Shown here piece by piece: positions 48,953-60,092 of a DNA stretch of 64,000 nucleotides. The notes below the pieces were generated by a model that saw nothing but the letters and a program-made list of their open reading frames with translations, did no database searches and was not told where the DNA came from. The DNA is from JAOAPY01 sp038237475 (GTDB taxonomy: Bacteria > Acidobacteriota > Blastocatellia > Pyrinomonadales > Pyrinomonadaceae), in NCBI GenBank assembly GCA_038237475.1, contig JBBRYS010000005.1, positions 352,361 through 416,360 on the forward strand, read 5' to 3'. A program made the translations under genes and the position numbers. Every line of letters starts with the position of its first letter. Position 1 is the first letter of the stretch.

Positions 48953-50824
48953 ATGAATGCCCTGCCGATAATTGTTGGCGCCTTATGCGTAATCGCCATC
49001 TCGTACCGCTACTACTCTGCCTTTATCGCGGCCAAAGTGCTGGCGCTCGATGACTCGCGACCGGTGCCATCACAGACCATGTACGATGGTCACAACTATT
49101 ATCCAACCAACAAATGGGTGTTGTTTGGGCACCATTTCGCCGCCATCTCAGGCGCCGGTCCTTTAATTGGTCCCGTGCTGGCAGCGCAGTTCGGATTCCT
49201 CCCGGGATTGTTGTGGCTCGTCATCGGCGTCTGTCTTGGCGGCGCCGTGCACGACTTCATGATTCTGGTCGCCAGCATCAGGCGCAAGGGAAAGTCGCTG
49301 GCTGAAATCGCCCGCACGGAGATCAGTCCGCTGTCCGGTTTGGTCGCCGCCATCGCCATCCTTTTCATCGTCGTGATCGCTTTAGCAGGATTAGGGTTGG
49401 TGGTCGTAAACGCTCTCGCGGAATCACCGTGGGGCACCTTTACGGTCGGCTTCACGATACCGCTAGCGCTCTTCATGGGTCTTTACATGTATCGCTTTCG
49501 CAAAGGCCGCATAACGGAAGCGACCATCATCGGAGTCGTAGGACTTTTGCTTGCAGTGTATCTCGGCGGAAGGATTGCGGATTCGTCCTGGGCCAGCGCA
49601 TTCACCCTCTCGCGCAACACGCTCATCATTCTCATGGCAGGATACGGCTTTATCGCTTCAGTGCTGCCGGTGTGGATGTTGTTGTGCCCGCGCGACTATC
49701 TCTCGTCATATCTCAAAATCGGGACCGTCGCGTTTTTGATCATCGGCGTGATTCTGGTCCATCCAAATCTGAACATGCCGGCATTCACTCCGTTCGTTTC
49801 CGGTGGCGGCCCGGTGATTCCCGGTAAGGTCTACCCATTCGTGTTCATTACCATCGCCTGCGGCGCCATTAGCGGTTTTCACGCGCTGATCTCGTCAGGC
49901 ACCACTCCCAAAATGATCGCGAAAGAGTCCGACGCGCGCATGATCGGCTATGGCAGCATGCTGATGGAAGGTGTGGTCGGCATCGTGGCACTGATCGCAG
50001 CGACCTCACTTTTTCCGGGAGACTATTTCGCCATCAACACGTTGCAAAAAACCGATGCGCAAAAGGCTGCTTACGTGAAATTGGTTGATGATCATTCCGC
50101 CGCAGGTTTCGATCTTAAGCCGCAGGAAATCGATCGCCTCGAGCAGGAGTCAGGTGAGAAGAACCTGCGTGGCCGTACCGGCGGCGCGGTTACGCTGGCG
50201 CTAGGCATCGCCAAAATCTTTGACGCGATCCCGGGTCTGCGCGGCCTGATGAAGTACTGGTATCACTTCGCGATTATGTTCGAGGCGCTTTTTATCCTTA
50301 CTACCATCGATACGGGCACACGTGTGGCCCGATTTCTGATGGGTGAGTTTGGCGGACGAATCTATCGCAAATTTGACGAACCCAACTGGCAACCCGGAGC
50401 GATCATCACCACCGCAACAGTTGTGCTGGCCTGGGCTGCATTCATCTGGTCGGGATCAATTTCGACCATCTGGCCCATGTTTGGAATTGCCAATCAACTG
50501 CTGGCCTCGGTAGCACTCTGCGTTGCGACCACCATCATCATCAATTCGGGCAAAGCGCGTTATGCATGGATCACTATTCTGCCGCTTAGTTTCGTCGGCA
50601 GCACGACACTGGTGGCCGGGTGGGAATCGATTACGGACATCTTCTGGCCGCTCACGCAAAAGCCCGAAACCGCCGTGCAGGGGTATATCAACACTTCACT
50701 GACTGCACTCATCATGACTGCTGCCGTCATTATCCTCGCTGATTCTATTTATCGCTGGTTAGGAGGAAGCCGCCGCCTGGAACCAATCGCCCCCGAGGCG
50801 CCGCTCCCCTCGATTAGCGCCTGA
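48953..50824 (+). CDS. cstA: Carbon starvation protein CstA
   Basis: A 623-residue polytopic membrane protein. Signature stretches: the opening ISYRYYSAFIAAKVLALDDS, NKWVLFGHHFAAISGAGPLIGPV, GAVHDFMILVASIRRKGKS, FHALISSGTTPKMIAKE and TTIDTGTRVARFLMGEFGG. CstA/BtsT proteins import pyruvate and possibly peptides when carbon is scarce. The length is close to that of other bacterial CstA proteins. It lies 120 nt after the amino-acid permease gene on the same strand. No regulator or crp-like site was recognised. Confidence 0.94.
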   Translation: MNALPIIVGALCVIAISYRYYSAFIAAKVLALDDSRPVPSQTMYDGHNYYPTNKWVLFGHHFAAISGAGPLIGPVLAAQFGFLPGLLWLVIGVCLGGAVHDFMILVASIRRKGKSLAEIARTEISPLSGLVAAIAILFIVVIALAGLGLVVVNALAESPWGTFTVGFTIPLALFMGLYMYRFRKGRITEATIIGVVGLLLAVYLGGRIADSSWASAFTLSRNTLIILMAGYGFIASVLPVWMLLCPRDYLSSYLKIGTVAFLIIGVILVHPNLNMPAFTPFVSGGGPVIPGKVYPFVFITIACGAISGFHALISSGTTPKMIAKESDARMIGYGSMLMEGVVGIVALIAATSLFPGDYFAINTLQKTDAQKAAYVKLVDDHSAAGFDLKPQEIDRLEQESGEKNLRGRTGGAVTLALGIAKIFDAIPGLRGLMKYWYHFAIMFEALFILTTIDTGTRVARFLMGEFGGRIYRKFDEPNWQPGAIITTATVVLAWAAFIWSGSISTIWPMFGIANQLLASVALCVATTIIINSGKARYAWITILPLSFVGSTTLVAGWESITDIFWPLTQKPETAVQGYINTSLTALIMTAAVIILADSIYRWLGGSRRLEPIAPEAPLPSISA

Positions 50825-51081
50825 GGTAAGCGAAGTTCACTTCTAACGTCACTGAGCACACCGTGGCGGCGATGATCGAACTTTGAATCCTGGAAACTGG
50901 CCAACCGGCCTATGCAAGCGCCTCTACGTTGGACAGGTTGGCAGCGAATCGGCAATAATACCGGGTTTCGCGCCGCCTCCCTCGTCAGTTCTCGCAAACA
51001 GCTGAGGGTTTTTGCTTGTTAAGGGTCGGCTACGCGCGTTTAAGGCAGCTAAGTCTCGCCTGTATCCAAGTCCGGAAAGGA

Positions 51082-53802
<2,721 letters not shown>

Positions 53803-53815
53803 ATCTGGTTGAATT

Positions 53816-53842
53816 GGGGGCCCTGGTGCAGGGTCCCCTTTC
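53816..53842 (+). terminator. Intrinsic terminator after the pyrophosphatase gene
   Basis: GGGGGCCCTG and CAGGGTCCCC form a 10-bp stem (one G-U) with a GTG loop, followed by TTTC. It begins 14 nt after the stop. Confidence 0.75.
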
Positions 53843-53937
53843 AATTAAAGGTCTTTTGGGATTAACATCAATCACTGATTCTGCGCCGGGACCGAAACCG
53901 GCTGATTCTGGATTTGAAGCGCTAAGGGAAGATAACG

Positions 53938-54519
53938 ATGGATACTACGTACCCTAAACCAGACACCCTGCTCGGCGCTGCCCTGGCGCCGCTTGATTGG
54001 ACCAGATCCGTGGGTCTGGTTCTCGGCTTTAGCTTGCTGACCGCTGCGTCGGCGCAACTGGTAATCCCGGTTGGTCCAATTCCCATTACCGGGCAGACCT
54101 TTGCGGTCCTGTTGACGGGAGCGCTGTTGGGCTCGCGTCTAGGCGCGATTACGATGATCGTTTATCTAGTTGAGGGTGCGAGCGGCTTGCCGTTCTTTCG
54201 CAACTTCAGTGGGGGCTTTGCGCACTTGCTGGGACCATCAGCCGGTTACCTGATTGCATTTCCGGCTGCGGCTTTCATCACCGGTGCCTTTGCTGAGCAT
54301 GGCTGGGACAAGCGCTTCTGGTCGGCGACAGCTGCGATGTTGGTTGGCTCGCTCGTGATTCTGTTAAGCGGGTGGGCGGTCTTAGCTCAGTTTATGGGAC
54401 CGGCTGCGGCGCTGCGCGTGGGTATAGCACCTTTCATCATCGGTGACATTGTGAAGATAATGCTTGCCGCCGCTGCGCTTCCGCTTGGCTGGAAGTTACT
54501 GAGAAGTAACAAGCGCTGA
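53938..54519 (+). CDS. bioY: Biotin transporter BioY
   Basis: The 193-residue membrane protein has six helices and the BioY pattern: PVGPIPITGQTFAVLLTGAL, LLGPSAGYLIAFPAAAFITG and PFIIGDIVKIMLAAAAL. BioY is the substrate-binding (S) component of ECF-type biotin transporters and can work alone or with EcfAT; none of those genes is nearby. ATG 53938 is preceded by AAGGGAAG. The stop codon lies within the left arm of a dispersed palindromic repeat. Confidence 0.93.
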   Translation: MDTTYPKPDTLLGAALAPLDWTRSVGLVLGFSLLTAASAQLVIPVGPIPITGQTFAVLLTGALLGSRLGAITMIVYLVEGASGLPFFRNFSGGFAHLLGPSAGYLIAFPAAAFITGAFAEHGWDKRFWSATAAMLVGSLVILLSGWAVLAQFMGPAAALRVGIAPFIIGDIVKIMLAAAALPLGWKLLRSNKR

Positions 54520-54606
54520 GTGTACCGGCTTTAGCCGGGCTTTTGAACTTTGATGGCGGGCCAGCGCGCAGAAGCTAAAGCCCGCCTAAAGGCGGTACTC
54601 TAAGCG
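54514..54606. repeat. GTACCGCCTTTAGGCGGGCTT-family hairpin between bioY and the sigma54 regulator
   Basis: The arms 54514-54542 (CGCTGAGTGTACCGGCTTTA onward) and 54578-54606 (AAGCCCGCCTAAAGGCGGTA onward) are nearly reverse-complementary with a 35-nt loop. The left arm contains the bioY stop and the right arm the stop of the convergent regulator. The same family occurs at 31408-31500. It probably acts as a bidirectional terminator. Confidence 0.75.
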
Positions 54607-56750
54607 CCTGCCTCTTCCGGCGCATCGTCCGGCGCATCTCCTGCCTTGCCATTGTACTGTTCCAATTTACGATAGAGTGTCTTGCGGCCGATCCCCAATG
54701 CCCGGGCTGCGTGAGTCTTATCGCCCTGCGTGTAGTCCAGGGTCGCCTCGATTGCCGCTCGCTCAATTTCATCCATCGACGAAGGCACAGTCACGGCAAA
54801 AGTAGTCGTGCGTCCTTCGCTGGCTGCCTTGGCACGTTCCACCTTGATCCGATCCTGCTCCTGCAATACGGTCTTGCTGATTGCCTCAGGTAGATCTTCG
54901 AGTTCGATCTGGCGACCCGACGCAATGATCACGGCTCGCTCGATCGCATTCTCCAACTCGCGCACATTGCCTAACCACTCATAGGTCATCAATGCCTGGA
55001 GAGCATCTTTCGAGATTCCGGAAATAAATCGCCCGGTCTTTTGTTTGTAGTGTTCGAGAAAATGAATGACGAGGGGATGAATGTCTTCGGCCCGTTCACG
55101 CAGCGGAGGCAGCACGATGGGAAAGACTGAAAGCCGATAATAAAGATCCTGGCGGAACCGTCCCAGCTCGACGGCGCGCTTGAGATCGATATTCGAAGCC
55201 GCTATCACGCGCACGTCTGTCTTAATCACTTCGTTGCCGCCGACGCGCGTAAACTCGCCATCTTGAAGAACGCGCAGCAACCTGACTTGCGCAGACAAAC
55301 TCATTTCTCCGACTTCGTCCAAAAACAACGTGCCGCCATTGGCCTCTTCATAACGGCCGCGGCGCCGCGCGCGCGCATCGGTAAAAGCGCCTTTCTCATG
55401 CCCGAACAGCTCCGATTCGAGCAGCGTTTCCGGAATCGCGCCGCAGTTCAACTTTACATAAGGCTGATCTTCACGGCCGGAGTTGTAGTGAATAAGGTTG
55501 GCCAGCAACTCTTTTCCGGTACCCGATTCGCCTTGAATCAATACCGTGGTCTGCGTATCAGCCACGCTCAAGCCCAGCTGAATGGCCCGGCGAATGATCG
55601 GTGTCTGGCCGATGATTCTTTCCTCGCCATAGCGTTCATGCAGGGCGCTCCGCAGGTGCATGATCTCCGCCGAAAGCTGATCACGCTCGAGCGCGGTGCC
55701 GACCTGATCAGCGATGCCTTCGACGAGTTCTACCTCATGCTCCTGAAAACCCTCGCGGGCGGCGCTCCACACCAGGCCGAGCAAGCCAAAGGTCTGGCCT
55801 GCGACTCGCACCGGGGCCACCAAAGCAGCGCGGCCACCCAGAGTGGCGTTGAACATCAACCGGAATGCGAAAGGAAGATCTGTCTCCAGCAGCTTCAACG
55901 TCTTGTCTTCAGCCAGCACTTCCATGATGGCGGGAAACGCAGTGACATCGAGCGACTGGCCATACTCGTCAATCAAACCGCGGACTGTGTCCGTAGGCGC
56001 ATGCGGAGCAGCCTTGAAAGCGGCAAGGCTGATGCGGCCACCAGCGGGATCGAGCACGCCGAGCGCAGAGTAGTCAGCACCCACGAGGGCAATGGCCCGT
56101 TCCAGCACCAGCGAACTGACTTCACGAAAATCAGAACGAGCGTTGAGCGCGTTGGCGATTTCCAGCAACGCCCGCCGGGTTTCCGCCTCTCGTTGCTGGT
56201 CAATAAACAACCGCGTGTACTGGTAGCCGACGGCGATATGTCTGGCGATCGAGCGCAGAAACAAGACTTCGTCGTCTCCCCAGGCCCGCAGCGAACGGGT
56301 CATGTGCAATCCGACCAGTCCCAGCACGTCTTCCCCGCGCACCACCGGCACCACCAGTAGTGAACGGGTCTTTAAACTCGCTGCCAGAAAGCGGACTTTG
56401 TGATCGAGACCAGGCGCCGTGGTGTCGTCCAGGCGGATCGGTTGAGTGATGTCCACGTGCTCGGAAAGTTGTTTCAGATCCAGAGGGATGGCGGTCCCGA
56501 GGCTAGAGGGAACGTCCTCAGCTGCGCGCCATTCATGGCTGATGCGCAATTCGCTGGACGAGGTCAACTGGATCACATCGCAGCGATCAACATTCATCAT
56601 GCGGCCCAGCTCAGACACGATCACGTTCAAAAAGCGATCGAGATTAATGGCCGTCGGCAGATCGAGCGCGAGGCGATCGATGATAGCTTCACGCGCTTCG
56701 TGCATCTTCATCTTGCGTTCGAGAGATAATGCTTGTACGGTTTCTGACAT
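54600..56750 (-). CDS. Sigma54-dependent activator with two GAF domains
   Basis: A 716-residue regulator. Two N-terminal GAF sensor domains (about 25-180 and 205-365) are followed by a sigma54 AAA+ domain (about 390-625) with Walker A GESGTGKELLANLIH, Walker B GGTLFLDEVGEMS and the sigma54-contacting loop GHEKGAFTDARARR, in which the usual GAFTGA reads GAFTDA. A Fis-type helix-turn-helix (DKTHAARALGIGRKTLYRKL) ends the protein. It activates RpoN promoters in response to an unknown ligand. No sigma54 promoter or obvious target was recognised nearby. The start is uncertain: ATG 56750 or 56753, with no good ribosome site. Confidence 0.9.
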   Translation of the reverse strand: MSETVQALSLERKMKMHEAREAIIDRLALDLPTAINLDRFLNVIVSELGRMMNVDRCDVIQLTSSSELRISHEWRAAEDVPSSLGTAIPLDLKQLSEHVDITQPIRLDDTTAPGLDHKVRFLAASLKTRSLLVVPVVRGEDVLGLVGLHMTRSLRAWGDDEVLFLRSIARHIAVGYQYTRLFIDQQREAETRRALLEIANALNARSDFREVSSLVLERAIALVGADYSALGVLDPAGGRISLAAFKAAPHAPTDTVRGLIDEYGQSLDVTAFPAIMEVLAEDKTLKLLETDLPFAFRLMFNATLGGRAALVAPVRVAGQTFGLLGLVWSAAREGFQEHEVELVEGIADQVGTALERDQLSAEIMHLRSALHERYGEERIIGQTPIIRRAIQLGLSVADTQTTVLIQGESGTGKELLANLIHYNSGREDQPYVKLNCGAIPETLLESELFGHEKGAFTDARARRRGRYEEANGGTLFLDEVGEMSLSAQVRLLRVLQDGEFTRVGGNEVIKTDVRVIAASNIDLKRAVELGRFRQDLYYRLSVFPIVLPPLRERAEDIHPLVIHFLEHYKQKTGRFISGISKDALQALMTYEWLGNVRELENAIERAVIIASGRQIELEDLPEAISKTVLQEQDRIKVERAKAASEGRTTTFAVTVPSSMDEIERAAIEATLDYTQGDKTHAARALGIGRKTLYRKLEQYNGKAGDAPDDAPEEAGA

Positions 56751-56976
56751 CATTAGACGCTGGGAGGAGATTGCTGTGGCAGCCGATTGGCCCTTCCCTT
56801 CTACCTTTTTTGAGGACCGATCATAGCGAAGCCCCGATGAAGTTGCAAAGCAATCCCAGAACTCAGCACCAGTCCGCCGGGGGCACACTCGCTCATAGCC
56901 TCGTTTGCAAGGCAGTAACCCCGTTCGTATAATTCAAGCGGTCGTCATCTACGGACCACCGGAGTTATCCAACCCT

Positions 56977-57297
56977 ATGCCAATTTATGAATTTGAATGC
57001 CGGAAGTGCAAAGCTCGTAGCGAGGTTTTGCAGAAGCTGAACGACAAACAACCCGTTAAGTGCAGTAAATGTGGTGGCCGGCTGGAACGACTTGCGTCCG
57101 CTCCCGCCATCCAGTTCAAAGGAACCGGGTGGTACGTTACGGACTACGCCGGCAAGAATGGCAAGAAGGAAAAGTCGTCTGAAGAAAAGAGCGATACCAG
57201 CAAGACAACCAGTAGCTCGAAATCAGATACTAAAGAAACCTCCCCTGCAAAGAAATCTTCCGAGAGTACTTCGACACCTAAAAAAACGGCTGACTGA
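56977..57297 (+). CDS. FmdB-type zinc ribbon protein
   Basis: A 106-residue protein starting at MPIYEFECRKCKARSEVLQK. The ribbon has CRKC near residue 8 and CSKC near residue 30 (VKCSKCGGRLERL), a Cys4 zinc site typical of the FmdB/CxxC putative regulatory family. Sequence after residue ~65 is a Lys/Ser/Thr-rich disordered tail (EEKSDTSKTTSSSKSDTKET). Family members are small and of unproven function. It is 19 nt upstream of the VWFA protein gene and probably co-transcribed with it. Confidence 0.88.
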   Translation: MPIYEFECRKCKARSEVLQKLNDKQPVKCSKCGGRLERLASAPAIQFKGTGWYVTDYAGKNGKKEKSSEEKSDTSKTTSSSKSDTKETSPAKKSSESTSTPKKTAD

Positions 57298-57316
57298 TAT
57301 TAGCAGCACTAAAACG

Positions 57317-58264
57317 ATGTATCCGCTAATTCTCGAGGGAACCTGGTTCGGACGAGGTAAGAGGGTACTTCTCCGTTTACCGGCGGTGTCATCGTCCCTG
57401 GTTGCCTGCCTGCTGATCGTCGCTTCGCATGCCATCGTGCTGGGGCAAGCCGGTCGCAGATCAGACGCATCAGCTCAGGGTGGAGTGTTGCTTAGCGTCG
57501 TCGCCAAACGCGAACGTGAATCCACGGCTGCCATTACTGGCAAACAGCTCGCCGTTTTTGACAATGGCATTCAGCAGGACATTCGGAATTTCTCACGCGA
57601 TCCTTCACCCGCGCGTATCGTGCTGCTGGTGGACAACTCGTTGACGCTGCGTGCCGACGTGGAAAAGCTGGAAACGGCCGCGCGCGAGTTTTCCTATGAA
57701 ATTTTTGAAGGCGATAAGCTACTGATTGTTGGCTATGACGAAGAGGCCGAGATTGTAGCGGACTGGACCGACAACGCACAGGGAATCGAAGTAGCGCTGA
57801 AGGGCTTTCGTAAGAAAGGCGAGCCGCACTTATTCGACGCCCTCTACGCGATTGCCGATCATCTGCGGCCGCTGATTGGACAGAAACGGGTCATCGTAGT
57901 TATTAGTGACGGCCTTGACCGCGGCAGCAAGACTACATTTGAACAGATCCTGGCTGAATTACAGTTACAGGACGTCACCGTCTATTGCATTCAAGCTCCG
58001 GATCGCACTCGTGGCGCCATTCGCCGCGACGTGCCGAAACCAAAACGAGTGATTGAAAAACTGACGGAAGGAACCGGCGGCGTAATCTTTAACATCGACG
58101 AGCCACGCGAAGCTGCCAACGCCATCTGTGACGAGTTGCGCAGGAGCCGTTACGTGCTTTCTTACCTGCCAAGCAGCAGACCCTTTGGCGAGCCCCGCCG
58201 TCTGCTGGTGTTGGGAGATCAGGGGATCATCGTCCGCTCAAAAACCATGCAGCCCTCGAATTAG
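57317..58264 (+). CDS. Secreted VWFA-related protein (acidobacterial type)
   Basis: The 315-residue protein has an N-terminal membrane/signal segment (LPAVSSSLVACLLIVASHAIVLG). A short strand region (GVLLSVVAKRERESTAAITG, LAVFDNGIQQDIRNFSRD) precedes a von Willebrand A domain with the MIDAS-like IVLLVDNSLTLRADVEKL, VVISDGLDRGSKTTFEQI and VTVYCIQAPDRTRG. The architecture matches the VWFA-related family expanded in Acidobacteriota (TIGR03436-like). The first MIDAS motif is D-x-S-x-T. A role in protein-protein or surface interaction is plausible but unproven. Confidence 0.85.
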   Translation: MYPLILEGTWFGRGKRVLLRLPAVSSSLVACLLIVASHAIVLGQAGRRSDASAQGGVLLSVVAKRERESTAAITGKQLAVFDNGIQQDIRNFSRDPSPARIVLLVDNSLTLRADVEKLETAAREFSYEIFEGDKLLIVGYDEEAEIVADWTDNAQGIEVALKGFRKKGEPHLFDALYAIADHLRPLIGQKRVIVVISDGLDRGSKTTFEQILAELQLQDVTVYCIQAPDRTRGAIRRDVPKPKRVIEKLTEGTGGVIFNIDEPREAANAICDELRRSRYVLSYLPSSRPFGEPRRLLVLGDQGIIVRSKTMQPSN

Positions 58265-58274
58265 AGTTTAGTCC

Positions 58275-58463
58275 TCAATCCTTCCGGCGCGAATACAAGT
58301 AGAACATCACCGAAATAATCACCAGCAGCAAAATTTCAATGGGAATAAAAACCATTGGGTCAAAGACCCCGTTTTCGTCACGAGCGTCCAGATAAACCAC
58401 CACAGTGCCGACACCGATACCGGTCGCCAGCCAGATGAATTGTCGTTTCGCATCCCACGCCAT
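58275..58463 (-). CDS. Small two-helix membrane protein
   Basis: The 62-residue protein has two hydrophobic segments (FIWLATGIGVGTVVVYLD and MVFIPIEILLLVIISVMFYL) and a basic tail (YSRRKD). It is not assignable to a known family from sequence alone. It is convergent with the VWFA gene, with stops 10 nt apart. Charge distribution and clean helix pattern suggest it is real. Confidence 0.6.
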   Translation of the reverse strand: MAWDAKRQFIWLATGIGVGTVVVYLDARDENGVFDPMVFIPIEILLLVIISVMFYLYSRRKD

Positions 58464-58558
58464 AAAAATCTTCTCAGCCTAATCCGCCCAGGTTGCCGAA
58501 CTTTGTTTACACACGTGTCGTAAGATCGGGCAGTATAACCCTCTGGGAGAATCTTTTC

Positions 58559-59086
58559 ATGTTCTGTCCAAAATGCAGTCAACAGCAGCCCGCTGAGACA
58601 ACGCGATACTGTTCGCGCTGCGGTTTCAACCTCGGCGGCATTGTCATGATCATGGAAAACAACGGGATGCTTCCTCAGGTGGCGGGGCAAACAACCGGAC
58701 TCTCACGCAACCGGATCATGCTCGAAGGCAGCGTCCTGGCCGTATTCGCCTGGGCCATCGCTTTCGCTTCTACGTTTTGGTTCAATGCCAGCGGCATCGG
58801 TGAAGGAATCGCGAAATTCGCAGGGCTGTTGTTTTTCCTGCTCGGGCTGGTTGGGCTATTCAGGTTTCTATATGGCTTCTTGTTCGGCAAAGAAAGCGGA
58901 TCCGGGGTAGGCGTCCCTTCCGATATTTCCGCGCCACAATCATTTCCCGCAGGAGCTAATCGTGCCGCTCTCCCGTCTCAAACACACTCGGCGATCAGCG
59001 ACTATCCTTTGCGCCCCAATACGAAGGAAATCGCTCCCAGAGCGAGTGTCACAGAAAACACCACCCGGCTGCTGGATGAAAAGTAG
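58559..59086 (+). CDS. Zinc-ribbon membrane protein
   Basis: The product has 175 residues and begins with a zinc ribbon (MFCPKCSQQQPAETTRYCSR / CGFNLGG; CxxC...CxxC). Two transmembrane helices follow (VLAVFAWAIAFASTFWFNA and FAGLLFFLLGLVGLFRFLYG), then a disordered Ser/Pro-rich tail ending in TTRLLDEK. ATG 58559 follows GGGAGA. Such zinc-ribbon membrane proteins are common in Acidobacteriota and have no established function. Confidence 0.78.
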   Translation: MFCPKCSQQQPAETTRYCSRCGFNLGGIVMIMENNGMLPQVAGQTTGLSRNRIMLEGSVLAVFAWAIAFASTFWFNASGIGEGIAKFAGLLFFLLGLVGLFRFLYGFLFGKESGSGVGVPSDISAPQSFPAGANRAALPSQTHSAISDYPLRPNTKEIAPRASVTENTTRLLDEK

Positions 59087-59125
59087 TCTCGTGCGCGATA
59101 TCACCTGAAGTGACGTTGCCACGCA

Positions 59126-60040
59126 TCAGCGATCCTTCAACAAGCCGGACAACCAGTGCATGAGGTTCAATACCAGTCGTTCATTATCGATGCCGGGATA
59201 GTTTATGCCTACCGGACTTTGCTCGCGACCGCTGAGCTGCGCGGAAAGCATCGCAGCGTCGCCCAGGACCGCTACACGTCCCTTGCCGAATTTTAGCGCG
59301 ATGCCTTGAGCGCGTCCGACTGCGGAAGAATCCTTAGCCGCGGCAGGAGTTGCGCTATCCACGGCCGTCTCGCTGAGTCTAAACAGAATCGAGCTGCCCT
59401 CTGGTCCCTGCAGCGACTGTCCGGCAAAGGTAACGACGCGATTAAGTTTCTCGGCATCATCGCGTCCGGATGTAATGGGGTGGTCCATCAGCAATTTGTT
59501 GTCTCGTGAATAAACGATCCAGGCATCGTTGTCCGTTTCGTGGTGAGCCGGATCTCGGACTGTGCCCTGGCTCATAATGACGCCGAAGCGTTTCGCCAGA
59601 TTCTCCGCCGCGGATCCAAAAGGAGCTTCGTCGGCAATCAACAACAGGGAGCCTCCATTTTTGACCCATTCGCGCACGATGTCGCATTCGCTATCGGTGA
59701 AGGCAGAATTTCCTGCGCCTTCGTCGTCGGCCTCTTCCGCGCCGAGTGGATCCGCGACCACCATGATTTTAAAACTATCCAGAGATTCTTTTGTAAACGG
59801 TTTGCGGCTGAGCACCACTTGATAGCCGTCCATTTCGATCAAATCAGCGAAAGGCTTATAGCGTCCCATCCGTGTATGCAGATTGTTATGCCCTTCATCA
59901 AACAGAACGCGTGGAAAGCCTTTGCTGTAGGCAGGGTGCTCGACAATCGCCTTGAAGGACGGGTCGGCGGTTTCCTGGGCCTGATTTGCGGCTGCCAGCA
60001 AAACTAATACGCTAATAATGAGAGAAATCCTGGCGAGCAC
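59126..60040 (-). CDS. Exported DUF4350/GATase-like protein
   Basis: The 304-residue protein starts at GTG 60040 (AAAGG upstream) with a signal peptide (LISVLVLLAAANQAQ). The mature domain has RVLFDEGHNNLHTRMGRYKP, VLSRKPFTKESLDSFKIMVV, EWVKNGGSLLLIADEAPFG, AENLAKRFGVIM and GKGRVAVLGDAAMLSAQLSG. This pattern fits DUF4350/GldG-like class-I glutamine-amidotransferase folds lacking an obvious catalytic Cys. The probable role is binding rather than catalysis. It lies 52 nt after the aminotransferase stop, so the two may be co-transcribed. Confidence 0.72.
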   Translation of the reverse strand: MLARISLIISVLVLLAAANQAQETADPSFKAIVEHPAYSKGFPRVLFDEGHNNLHTRMGRYKPFADLIEMDGYQVVLSRKPFTKESLDSFKIMVVADPLGAEEADDEGAGNSAFTDSECDIVREWVKNGGSLLLIADEAPFGSAAENLAKRFGVIMSQGTVRDPAHHETDNDAWIVYSRDNKLLMDHPITSGRDDAEKLNRVVTFAGQSLQGPEGSSILFRLSETAVDSATPAAAKDSSAVGRAQGIALKFGKGRVAVLGDAAMLSAQLSGREQSPVGINYPGIDNERLVLNLMHWLSGLLKDR

Positions 60041-60092
60041 GTTTGAAACCTTTGGTGGCTAATGCGATGGAGTGACTGGCTCAATGGGACAC

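Noticed and set aside
55263..56360. 365-codon plus-strand open frame
   Set aside because: Antisense to the sigma54 activator, whose domains are intact; no motif supports the plus-strand reading.
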